Shown here one piece after another: positions 1 to 6,682 of a stretch of DNA of 35,431 nucleotides (position 1 is its first letter; each line of letters begins with the position of its first letter). A program made the position numbers and the translations under genes. The notes under the pieces were generated by a model. It ran no database searches. It was not told the origin of the DNA and was given only the letters and a program-made list of their open reading frames with translations. The DNA is from Treponema sp. Lineage in GTDB: Bacteria; Spirochaetota; Spirochaetia; Treponematales; Breznakiellaceae. The stretch spans positions 1 to 35,431 of the forward strand of contig JAITCL010000056.1 of NCBI GenBank assembly GCA_031283105.1, in the 5' to 3' direction.

Positions 1-1
1 T

Positions 2-2068
2 TTTCTTGTTATCAGGGACATGGCGCATGAAATGTTTGATGATGTTTCCACAGTGTATGTTACCGGAATGCCTGTTATTTCCGCTTCCATAAACGAGGAA
101 GTAAACGCCGATTTACGCCTTCTGGTTCCGCTTGTAGTGATCGTTGTCCTGACAGTTTTATTTTTTTCGTTCCGGTCATTTACGCCTGTTGTTCTTCCCT
201 TGTTAACGGTGCTTATCGCCGTTATCTGGTCTGTAGGGTCAATGCCGCTTTTCGGCGTAAAACTTTCCGTTATAAGCACTGTGCTGCCTGTTATACTGGT
301 CGCTGTGGGAAGCGCTTACGGTATTCATGTTGTAACCCATTACCTTGGCGAACGGGGAAAGGGCGAATTAAACCGTGAAGAGCATTTTACGCTTGTTATG
401 AGCGTGTTACGCAAAATTATTAAGCCTGTGTTCCTTGCGGCGCTGACTACGTTTGTTTCGTTTTTCTCGCTTTGTTTTTCCTCCGTACTGCCGATAAAGG
501 AATTCGGCGCTTTTTCCGCGTTAGGCGTCATTGCGTCTTTCATTACCGCTGTTACGCTGATACCCGCCCTGCTTATAATACGCGGCCCAAAATCAATTGC
601 GAACCGGAATAAAACAGAGGGCCGCATGGATAATTTCCTTGCGGATAATCTGGTCATTGTTTCCGGTAAAAAAAAGACAGTCATTTTTATTGCTTCATGT
701 TTCCTTATTATTTCCGTGTACGGTCTTACAAAAATTAACGCGGACAACGCCATGATCGAGTATTTTAAGCCTGAAACCGGACTTGCCAAATCCGACCGTT
801 TTATCCGCGAAAATTTCGGCGGCTCAAAAATTGTGAGCGTAGTTATGCAGGCCGGCAGCGATGAAATTATTTTGCGCCCCGATACGCTCGCGGCTCTTGA
901 CGGGCTTGGCGCTTATCTCCAGAAAATCCCGAATGTAGGCAAGATTATGGGTTTTACCGACATGGTAAAAAGAATCAACCAGGTCTTGAACGCCGGTTCG
1001 GATCCTGCCGGACTGGAAAGAACAGAAGATAATTCATCAGCGTTTGGCGATTTCGGTTTTGGTGATTTCTGGGATGATGACGATTATGGGGAAATTACGG
1101 ATACTACAGCGCCAATAATTGAAGAAAAAGTTTTTACCCAACAGGAGTTTTTTGAAATCCTTGATATGGCGTCTTCCGCGTCCCGCGACATGAGCGCGAA
1201 TGAGCTTGTTCGTGAATTAAAACGCAGGGTAAATTATGACGGCGCGGCGTATTATGAAATACCCGCCGATCCCGCCCGTTACGGCAAAGACAGCGATGAG
1301 GAACTTCAAAGGCTGGTATCGAATTACCTTGTCCTTCTTTCAGGTTCAATATCCGGTTACGCAAATGATCCATTGCAGCCAACGGCTATAAAATCAACTA
1401 TACAGCTTAAAACGCTTGGCATGGAAGACTCAAATGGAATAATTGCCGCGATAAACCGTTATCTAAAAATACATACTCCGCCTGATGTAAAAGTAACTGT
1501 AGGCGGCGCTACGCTTGTGGAAGATTCATTGAACCGCCTAATCGTGCAATCCCAGCTAATTTCGGTGCTAATTTCGATTATCTGCGTATTTATTATTGTT
1601 GCCGTTTCAAACAAATCGCTGACAGCCGGCCTTATCGGCATTGCGCCTCTTTCTGTTTCAGTTTTGATTAATTTCGCTGTAATGGGATTCGCCGGTATCA
1701 AACTTAACCTGGGCACGTCAATGGTGGCGAGCGTATCAGTGGGGATTGGAATTGATTACGCCATTCATTATCTTGAAGCGTTTAAGCGCGAATACAGGAA
1801 ATCAGCAGGAATGTCAGACAGCGGTTTTTTATGGCGTACCTTTAACTCAAGCGGTAAGGCGATTATTATTAACGCTGTTTCCGTAGGAGCCGGTTTCGCA
1901 GTGCTGTTATTTTCGCGGTTTAACATGCTTGTGGATTTGGGATTGTTAATCGCCATTACAATGTTCTCAAGCGCGCTCGTAAGCATTACTGTTCTTCCGG
2001 TGCTGCTTGTGCTGTTAAAACCGAAATTTATAACTGAACAGGAGTTGCTTAAGGCAGGTGTTTTGTAA
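2..2068 (+). CDS. RND/MMPL family exporter, C-terminal part (5' end outside window)
   Basis: The frame is open to the left edge, so the gene starts upstream; the ATG at 20 is internal. The visible ~689 residues show a cluster of hydrophobic helices (about residues 40-195 from the edge), a large soluble loop (about 225-510) with an acidic, Phe/Gly-rich patch, and a second cluster of helices (about 520-670). A GIGIDYAIHYLEAF segment in the second cluster and a similar GSAYGIHVVTHYL segment in the first are typical of the sterol-sensing/MMPL fold of RND exporters of the HAE-3 type. The family uses the proton gradient to move hydrophobic molecules such as lipids across the inner membrane; the substrate here is unknown. 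Family assignment is firm, function is not. Confidence 0.88.
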   Translation, partial: FLVIRDMAHEMFDDVSTVYVTGMPVISASINEEVNADLRLLVPLVVIVVLTVLFFSFRSFTPVVLPLLTVLIAVIWSVGSMPLFGVKLSVISTVLPVILVAVGSAYGIHVVTHYLGERGKGELNREEHFTLVMSVLRKIIKPVFLAALTTFVSFFSLCFSSVLPIKEFGAFSALGVIASFITAVTLIPALLIIRGPKSIANRNKTEGRMDNFLADNLVIVSGKKKTVIFIASCFLIISVYGLTKINADNAMIEYFKPETGLAKSDRFIRENFGGSKIVSVVMQAGSDEIILRPDTLAALDGLGAYLQKIPNVGKIMGFTDMVKRINQVLNAGSDPAGLERTEDNSSAFGDFGFGDFWDDDDYGEITDTTAPIIEEKVFTQQEFFEILDMASSASRDMSANELVRELKRRVNYDGAAYYEIPADPARYGKDSDEELQRLVSNYLVLLSGSISGYANDPLQPTAIKSTIQLKTLGMEDSNGIIAAINRYLKIHTPPDVKVTVGGATLVEDSLNRLIVQSQLISVLISIICVFIIVAVSNKSLTAGLIGIAPLSVSVLINFAVMGFAGIKLNLGTSMVASVSVGIGIDYAIHYLEAFKREYRKSAGMSDSGFLWRTFNSSGKAIIINAVSVGAGFAVLLFSRFNMLVDLGLLIAITMFSSALVSITVLPVLLVLLKPKFITEQELLKAGVL

Positions 2069-2136
2069 TATACAGAAATTTGCGGTAAATTACAAACAAT
2101 GCGATTAACTAACGCCTGCGGCATAGAGAATACAAA

Positions 2137-2595
2137 ATGACCGATAGAGAAAAAAATCTTGTAAAAAATTATCCTGAAGCCGATGCTTTTGCCGGAGCGG
2201 CGGCAAGCGTCTGGAATGGCAGTTCTTCGCCGGTAAAAATTGAAATGGTAGTTAAAGGCAGACTATATGACGAATTAAAAAAATTGTTGGACAAAGATAT
2301 TCAAACCGTATTCCTTACGGACAGCGACATACGGCATATTAAGAAAAAACATGGAAGTAATGAAGCGGCAAAAGGTCAGATAGATATAACTCCTGATGAT
2401 TTTGCGCTACTCCCTCTTGTATTAAATGAATTCGACAAAGTAGAACATGATTTAACTGACAAAATGGGATTTAAAAAACTGCTCTTTCAAAAAAACTGCG
2501 GGGGATTAGTTTATCTGGCAGCCGTTGAACGAGGGGAATACAAAATGGAAGTACGAACATTTTGGAAAATGCGCGTCCCAAGTGCCTCGTGCTGA
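2137..2595 (+). CDS. PBECR-like (phage barnase-EndoU-ColicinE5/D-RelE) nuclease domain protein
   Basis: A 152-residue soluble protein. After ~45 variable residues it shows a pattern I associate with the PBECR RNase-like domains found in phage polyvalent proteins and standalone bacterial genes: a TVFLTDSDIRHIKKKHG segment (basic/His motif), ITPDDFALLPLVLNEFDKVEH, a short GLVYLAAVE strand, and a terminal TFWKMR followed by a Ser-rich end. The C-terminal KMRVPSAS is typical of the last strand of these domains. The start at 2137 has only a weak AGAG ribosome site. It follows the exporter by 68 bases on the same strand, and no obvious immunity or antitoxin gene lies next to it. A nuclease or toxin role is inferred from the family pattern and was not tested by a profile search. 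Confidence 0.65.
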   Translation: MTDREKNLVKNYPEADAFAGAAASVWNGSSSPVKIEMVVKGRLYDELKKLLDKDIQTVFLTDSDIRHIKKKHGSNEAAKGQIDITPDDFALLPLVLNEFDKVEHDLTDKMGFKKLLFQKNCGGLVYLAAVERGEYKMEVRTFWKMRVPSASC

Positions 2596-2760
2596 CTGTC
2601 TCCAGTCCCCTTGAGCTTACGTCCGAAACGACCTTGGGCGGCTACTTTTAGTATTATCCCTTAAACCTGAAATGTCAAGGTCAAAAAATTCTTTCTCCCA
2701 CTTTCCCCAAGCCCCTCTCTCACCCTGTAGACATTTTTCTCGCTTTTCCCTTGCGTTAGC

Positions 2761-2789
2761 TTGCGCACCCTGTTTAATAATGATACAAT
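2761..2789 (+). promoter_or_regulatory. Promoter TTGCGC-N17-TACAAT for the small membrane gene pair
   Basis: TTGCGC at 2761-2766 and TACAAT at 2784-2789 are 17 bases apart. The -10 box ends only 6 bases before the ATG at 2796, so the expected transcript start falls at or next to the start codon, suggesting a leaderless message. The rest of 2596-2795 shows no gene or clear structure. Confidence 0.5.
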
Positions 2790-2795
2790 AAAGGC

Positions 2796-3014
2796 ATGGA
2801 GAAAAAAACAATACAGCCAAACCCGGAATTGAGAGATAATCTTGGCAAGTTATTGCTGGATATGGCAAAATTGACGTTTGCCAGTTTCATTTTGGGCGGC
2901 ATATTAAAAGGCGAATTGCCACAGAACATTTTAATAGCGGCAGGCTGTATTGTTTTTCTGATATTTGCGGTCGCTGGCTTGGTATTGACTTCAAGAAAAA
3001 AGAACAGGGGGTAA
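2796..3014 (+). CDS. Small two-helix membrane protein (DUF6722-like)
   Basis: A 72-residue protein with a soluble N-terminus of ~20 residues, two hydrophobic helices (about 22-40 and 45-65) and a basic tail (SRKKNRG). Size, layout and the LLLDMAKLTFASFILGGIL segment resemble the small DUF6722 membrane proteins found in Bacteroidetes and spirochaetes; that link is from memory of the family pattern. A promoter abuts the ATG, and AAAGG just before it could also serve as a weak ribosome site. It is followed after 2 bases by a 37-residue membrane protein, so the two are probably co-expressed. Function unknown. Confidence 0.6.
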   Translation: MEKKTIQPNPELRDNLGKLLLDMAKLTFASFILGGILKGELPQNILIAAGCIVFLIFAVAGLVLTSRKKNRG

Positions 3015-3016
3015 TT

Positions 3017-3130
3017 ATGTGGTTAGTGGTATTTATGGCAATTTGTTCTGTTCCTCTCATTGTTTTGGCTTGTATAGGTATATGGCGTGAAAAACGTTGG
3101 GAAAAATACAACGAAAGCACTGCTGCATAA
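3017..3130 (+). CDS. 37-residue single-helix membrane peptide
   Basis: A short frame that opens 2 bases after the preceding stop. It reads MWLVVFMAICSVPLIVLACI and then a charged tail (GIWREKRWEKYNESTAA). The first ~22 residues form one hydrophobic helix and the tail is basic and aromatic, which predicts an inner-membrane peptide with its C-terminus in the cytoplasm. AGGGGGT at 3006-3012 is placed as a ribosome binding site for the ATG at 3017. The layout of two tiny membrane proteins in tandem is the main support for it being real; no family is recognised. Confidence 0.55.
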   Translation: MWLVVFMAICSVPLIVLACIGIWREKRWEKYNESTAA

Positions 3131-3207
3131 GCAAACGCCTAATCTCAACGCTTGTGTTGAGTATTTTCCTCCCCCCAAAAAAGGAGAAAAAGGCGCTATT
3201 TTGGGAC

Positions 3208-3237
3208 TTGACACCCCCCACCCAAAAGTGCTACAAT
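3208..3237 (+). promoter_or_regulatory. Near-consensus sigma-70 promoter TTGACA-N18-TACAAT with structured leader
   Basis: TTGACA at 3208-3213 and TACAAT at 3232-3237, 18 bases apart. It points to the ATG at 3399, which has a strong ribosome site, leaving a leader of about 155 bases. The leader holds two adjacent GC hairpins, GCCCGTTGGGC (3277-3287) and GCCCGCAAGGGC (3290-3301, GCAA loop), and a weaker ATAAG/CTTAT pair near 3315-3335. No known riboswitch is recognised. The span 3131-3398 has no gene. Confidence 0.65.
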
Positions 3238-3398
3238 AACCCCATAGTCCGTTGGACATCTGTTCGAAGAACACCCGCCCGTTGGGCGCGCCCGCAAGGG
3301 CATACAAGGTTATCCATAAGGAATTCTTTCTTATAGGATACCGCCAAAAACTTCCGGCCAATCAAGTTTGAGACGCCGGACGCACAAGGAGACCCGCC

Positions 3399-3476
3399 AT
3401 GACCAGTAACCCGCACCGGCGCTTAAACAGCACACCGCAGCCCGCATTTTTTCCCCCCCCCCCCCCCCAGATGTAG
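3399..3476 (+). CDS. Short leader reading frame containing the C tract (off-phase start of the lipoprotein)
   Basis: The ATG at 3399 has an excellent ribosome site, AAGGAG at 3386-3391, 7 bases upstream. The frame reads MTSNPHRRLNSTPQPAFF, then five prolines from the C tract, then QM and a TAG at 3474-3476. With one more C in the tract (17) or two fewer (14) this frame runs on without a stop into the lipoprotein, making a 197-residue (17 C) product. In the sequence as given it ends after 25 residues. It is therefore best read as the true start of the downstream gene in an off phase, or as the result of a base-count error in the tract. Confidence 0.5.
   Translation: MTSNPHRRLNSTPQPAFFPPPPPQM
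3453..3468. repeat. Homopolymer tract of 16 C
   Basis: Sixteen consecutive C follow six T, inside the short reading frame that starts at 3399 and upstream of the lipoprotein. Tracts of this length slip during replication. Poly-G/C contingency loci are established in Treponema pallidum and other bacteria. The tract length is also the kind of position where sequencing or assembly often errs. Confidence 0.95.
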
Positions 3477-3532
3477 TCGCTAAATCACTCCAGGTCATCC
3501 AGATATTTAAGAATATTCTCATCATAGCGTTT

Positions 3533-3991
3533 TTGCCGCTGGCTATATTAAGCGGGTGCGCGGGATCTGATTCGCCGTCCGGGCCAACTAAGGTGACGGT
3601 GACGAAGGATGTGACCGTAAGTTTTCCGGCGTTTAGTGTTGCCACTAGTATAAATTTTGCACCTACATACACACCTGACGGCGGTTGGGGAGAACATTTT
3701 AATGCTTCTGATATTACGTATACCGTAACAGTAACAGGTACAGGAGTATCCAAAACTTATGATAGCGGTACCGGGTTTGTTGCAAAAATAAGCGAAGACG
3801 GGTATCCCGATGGTATATACACTTTTACACAGACTTTCACGGCAAATGGCAATACAGTAGGCAATCAGATTATTAAAGTAGAGGTGGCATTCAATTGGTT
3901 TGGGCAATTACAAAATGCTACTGGAATCCCTTTATCCCCTCAAGCTATTCCTTCTGTGACTTTGAATCTTAGCAAGACGGTAAGTAAATGA
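3533..3991 (+). CDS. Putative lipoprotein, paralogue of the one at 23772, start out of phase
   Basis: The frame gives FKNILIIAFLPLAILSGC, a basic residue, a hydrophobic stretch and an LSGC lipobox, then a secreted domain of ~145 residues. The TTG at 3533 cuts the signal peptide short, and no ATG lies in frame before the C tract, so the natural start is probably the ATG at 3399 through the tract. The mature part shares the block TVTKDVT, SFP, FSVATS, NF and a later DGIYTFTQTF with the lipoprotein at 23772-24275, so the two are paralogues of a beta-rich surface or periplasmic protein. No function is recognised. Confidence 0.6.
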   Translation: MPLAILSGCAGSDSPSGPTKVTVTKDVTVSFPAFSVATSINFAPTYTPDGGWGEHFNASDITYTVTVTGTGVSKTYDSGTGFVAKISEDGYPDGIYTFTQTFTANGNTVGNQIIKVEVAFNWFGQLQNATGIPLSPQAIPSVTLNLSKTVSK

Positions 3992-4004
3992 GTTGTACAC
4001 GCCT

Positions 4005-4038
4005 GGTGACAGTCACCTTCTTAACGGTGTCAGTCACC
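4005..4038. repeat. Two 13-base palindromic motifs, 21-base spacing
   Basis: GGTGACAGTCACC (4005-4017, GGTGAC-A-GTCACC, a perfect dyad) and GGTGTCAGTCACC (4026-4038, one base different). Their 21-base spacing equals the period of the tandem repeat that follows. They lie just after the lipoprotein stop. Role unknown; a dispersed repeat or a protein site is possible. Confidence 0.6.
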
Positions 4039-4051
4039 ATTTTGGGGGGTT

Positions 4052-4210
4052 CATGGCGCATAGGTCAGAGAACATGGCGCACGGGTCAGAGAACATGGCG
4101 CATGGGTCAGGGAACATGGCGCACGGGTCAGAGAACATGGCGCACGGGTCAGAGAACATGGCGCATGGGTCAGAGAACATGGCGCATGGGTCAAAGAACA
4201 TGGCGCATGG
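4052..4210 (+). repeat. 21-bp tandem repeat, seven full copies plus a partial one
   Basis: Units start at 4052, 4073, 4094, 4115, 4136, 4157, 4178 and 4199 (partial), of the form CATGGCGCAYGGGTCAGAGAA with few substitutions. Because 21 is a multiple of three, all frames stay open: one plus frame encodes MAHGSEN repeats and ends with a TAA at 4233-4235 that touches the ribosome site of the next gene; another encodes RTWRTGQ repeats. Every unit carries an ATG. Whether any of this is translated is uncertain. The block sits in the leader region of the 4248 gene. Confidence 0.9.
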
Positions 4211-4247
4211 GGCATTTGCCCTGGCCGCCAACTAAAAGGAGGAAACG

Positions 4248-4898
4248 ATGAGTCACGATTGGCTGCCGAAAAGGCGCGAAGAACAGTTGGCTATGGCGAA
4301 TAAATGGGTGACCGAGCTGCCCAACCACAAGGGGGCGTGGACGGTCACTTCCGCCGAAATCACCGAGTTGAAGGAGCTTGCCGACACCGCGCAGGAAGCG
4401 CTGAACCGGCTGGTGTCGGGCAGCGCGGTGGACGTGGCGCGGGCGCGCGAGACCTTTGCCGCTCTGGTGCGCCGCATGCGCTTTCTGCACAGCCGCAAGT
4501 TTTTCAGCCCTCCTATGGAAGACCCCGACTACGTGCGCCTGGGGCTGCGTCCGCCCGACCGCGTCAGAACCGAACATACGGTGGTGAATGAGCTTGTCGA
4601 GTTTGATTTAAGTCTGCGCGGTATCCGCGAGATTGTTGTTAATTTTTGGGTGAAGGGAACTGACCACCGCGCGAAGCCCGCCGGTTACGACGGCGCGGTG
4701 CTGGTCTGGGACACGCTGGACGCCCCGCCCGAACGCCCCACCGATCTTGCCGAACACACTATGGCGAGCCGCACTCCGCACATCATCGAGTTTGATGAAG
4801 CCGACCGCGGCAAAACCGTTTACATTGCCCTGTGCTGGCAAAATGAGCGCGGTATTCGCGGCCCGTGGAGCGAGACGCAAACGGCGGTGGTGCCGTAG
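4248..4898 (+). CDS. Conserved hypothetical protein, helical N-terminus plus Fn3-like C-terminus
   Basis: A 216-residue protein with a strong ribosome site (AAAGGAGG ending at 4242) before the ATG. The N-terminal ~100 residues (starting MSHDWLPKRREEQLAMANKW) are predicted helical and contain a conserved-looking block ALVRRMRFLHSRKFFSPP followed by a short acidic turn. The C-terminal ~100 residues look like one beta-sandwich of the fibronectin type III kind, ending in GKTVYIALCWQNERG and GPWSE. I recognise this as a family common in gut Treponema and other gut anaerobes, often found next to repeats, but no function is known to me. It has higher G+C than the accessory genes upstream. Confidence 0.75.
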   Translation: MSHDWLPKRREEQLAMANKWVTELPNHKGAWTVTSAEITELKELADTAQEALNRLVSGSAVDVARARETFAALVRRMRFLHSRKFFSPPMEDPDYVRLGLRPPDRVRTEHTVVNELVEFDLSLRGIREIVVNFWVKGTDHRAKPAGYDGAVLVWDTLDAPPERPTDLAEHTMASRTPHIIEFDEADRGKTVYIALCWQNERGIRGPWSETQTAVVP

Positions 4899-4973
4899 GG
4901 TAAACGCATGGTGCCGTGGTACTCCGTGGTAAAAATTATTAAGTTAATATGGCATATGCCTCACGGACGCCTT

Positions 4974-5630
4974 TCAAGACAAATTCCGCATTTGCTGCAC
5001 AAAAGCCGCTTTGTCGGGGGTGTTGAAAAATGCCGAACCGGTTACCAGTATGTCTGTTCCGGCGGCGACAGCGGCGGCGGCGTTATTGGCGCGTATGCCG
5101 CCGTCAACGGAAAGCAGGAAGTTAAGGCCACGCTTCTGCCGTTCAGCCGCCAGAAAGTGAACCTTCTCCAGACATTCGGGTAAAAACTCCTGCCCGCTAA
5201 AGCCGGGGTCTACCGTCATTACCTGTATCAAATCCACGCACGGCAGTAATTCGCTGAGCATGGCGGCAGGAGTGGAGGGGACAATGCTGATACCCGCTTT
5301 TTTGCCCATGCCCCGAATATCACCAAGAAGCCGGTGGGAATGGACTGCCGCCTCAAGGTGGAAGGTAATGGAATCCGCGCCCGCTGCCGCAAAGGCGGCA
5401 ACGAGTGAATCAGGCGAACGAGCCATCAAATGGACGTCAAAAAAGGCGGAACTGCGCCGTCTAAGGTCTTCCACCAATTTGAAGCCGAAGGTCAGAGTCG
5501 GCACAAATTGCCCGTCCATTACGTCCAGATGAACCCAATCCGCCCCCGAAGCCTCAATTTGAGCAACCGCTTCGCCCAGATTGGCAAAATCCGCTGCAAG
5601 AATCGACGGCGCAACTATAGTTTTTCCCAT
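4974..5630 (-). CDS. rpe: Ribulose-phosphate 3-epimerase
   Basis: A 218-residue TIM-barrel protein of standard length for the family, which interconverts D-ribulose 5-phosphate and D-xylulose 5-phosphate in the cytoplasm (pentose phosphate pathway). Visible motifs are APSILAADFANL at the N-terminus, HLDVMDGQFVP (metal-binding and catalytic Asp), FFDVHLM (metal-binding His), the MTVDPGFSGQ phosphate/substrate loop and LSVDGGI (second catalytic Asp). Its promoter lies at 5648-5676 and it is transcribed away from the TPR gene. gnd, another pentose phosphate gene, lies far away at 32284. Confidence 0.97.
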   Translation of the reverse strand: MGKTIVAPSILAADFANLGEAVAQIEASGADWVHLDVMDGQFVPTLTFGFKLVEDLRRRSSAFFDVHLMARSPDSLVAAFAAAGADSITFHLEAAVHSHRLLGDIRGMGKKAGISIVPSTPAAMLSELLPCVDLIQVMTVDPGFSGQEFLPECLEKVHFLAAERQKRGLNFLLSVDGGIRANNAAAAVAAGTDILVTGSAFFNTPDKAAFVQQMRNLS

Positions 5631-5647
5631 ATTAATCTCTATCCATC

Positions 5648-5676
5648 AGCATAGCCCTGAAAGGCGGTATTGTCAA
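5648..5676 (-). promoter_or_regulatory. rpe promoter TTGACA-N17-TATGCT
   Basis: On the minus strand TTGACA (5676-5671) and TATGCT (5653-5648) are 17 bases apart, with the ATG of rpe at 5630. Its -35 box overlaps the -35 box of the divergent plus-strand promoter, so the two may compete for polymerase. Confidence 0.65.
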
Positions 5677-5697
5677 ACCGTCAATAAATGGTATAAT
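5670..5697 (+). promoter_or_regulatory. Promoter TTGTCA-N16-TATAAT for the TPR-greA pair
   Basis: TTGTCA (5670-5675) and a consensus TATAAT (5692-5697), 16 bases apart, 20 bases before the ATG at 5718. No clear ribosome binding site is seen before that ATG. Confidence 0.6.
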
Positions 5698-5717
5698 ATA
5701 GGGGTATATTCTAAAGT

Positions 5718-6662
5718 ATGATGAACGCGGAACAGCCGGTAGAGGGGCTTATTCAGAAAGCCTATAACAAACTGAAAGCCTCAGACGCCGAGGGCGCGGC
5801 GGCATTGCTTGATAAAGCATTGCAGATTGACTCTGACAATAAAGAAATCAAACACGCCCTGAAGTCGGTTAACTGGTGGCTTGAACATACTGCGCGGGTT
5901 AATGAGATAAAGAACCCTTATGAAAAGGGCGGCTTTATCCTTTCCCAGCTTAAACAGTACTACAGTTTTCTGGACATTGTTGCGGATAACTATGATTTGT
6001 GTCAGTATGCAGTGCGGCGTTATGTGTTTTCCAGCGCCCTCAGTTGTTTTCAAGACCTGCTGGGAGATGGGGTAAACCAGCACGACCCCGGTTTGTTGCT
6101 GTTGGTGGGGCGCTGTTACAAAGGCGTAGGCAATTACGATGAGGCGCTGAAATACCTTGAACAGGCGGTGCGTTTCAAACGTGAGGACGGTGAGACCCTG
6201 GCCGAATTGGCGGATGTAAACGCCCTGCTGGGCGAGGCCAGTACGGCAAAGGCCCTGTTCCGCGAAGCGTTTTTTCTGAACCCCGAAAAGATTGATTTAC
6301 GGGCGATGGAATCGGAGATGGTAATCCGGCTGCGAGACAGGCTGGCCCAGGAGAAAAACTACCGGGAAGAAGAATTGCGCGAATGGATACCGGTATACGG
6401 CAGATTATGGGGGGTATTTTCGGTCAAGCGGGAGCTAAAACCCATTGAATTCGGCAGGCTCAAGCAGTCGATTTTTACCCTGGAAACCGAGTGCCGGGGC
6501 AATCCGAAGCAAAGCGCCCTGCTCAAACCGCGGCTGATTAACCGGTACTTTTGGCTGATAGATTATTATGAAAACAAGCGGGAAGACCCCGAACTTATCG
6601 AAGAGGTCTTGTTGAAAATAAAAGTTACCGATCCGGAAATTTATGAACGGTATATCAGATAA
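5718..6662 (+). CDS. TPR-repeat protein upstream of greA
   Basis: A 314-residue cytoplasmic protein without a signal peptide. The first ~45 residues look like one TPR helix pair (AYNKLKASDAEGAAALLDKA), and residues ~125-195 contain two more, including YDEALKYLEQAVRFKREDG and STAKALFREAFFLNPE. The rest is helical and charged. The ATG at 5718 is followed by a second ATG, and either may be used. The greA-like gene follows 20 bases after its stop with a good ribosome site, so the two probably form an operon; this pairing suggests a shared role with the transcription factor, but that is inference. Confidence 0.85.
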   Translation: MMNAEQPVEGLIQKAYNKLKASDAEGAAALLDKALQIDSDNKEIKHALKSVNWWLEHTARVNEIKNPYEKGGFILSQLKQYYSFLDIVADNYDLCQYAVRRYVFSSALSCFQDLLGDGVNQHDPGLLLLVGRCYKGVGNYDEALKYLEQAVRFKREDGETLAELADVNALLGEASTAKALFREAFFLNPEKIDLRAMESEMVIRLRDRLAQEKNYREEELREWIPVYGRLWGVFSVKRELKPIEFGRLKQSIFTLETECRGNPKQSALLKPRLINRYFWLIDYYENKREDPELIEEVLLKIKVTDPEIYERYIR

Positions 6663-6682
6663 GGAATTATGAGGAGAAAAAA

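Noticed and set aside
2617-2868. Minus-strand 83-codon frame
   Set aside because: Low-complexity, overlaps the promoter and start of the small membrane gene, no ribosome site or family.
4052-4210. Possible CRISPR array
   Set aside because: The units are contiguous 21-mers without spacers of varying sequence and no cas gene is present; it is a plain tandem repeat.
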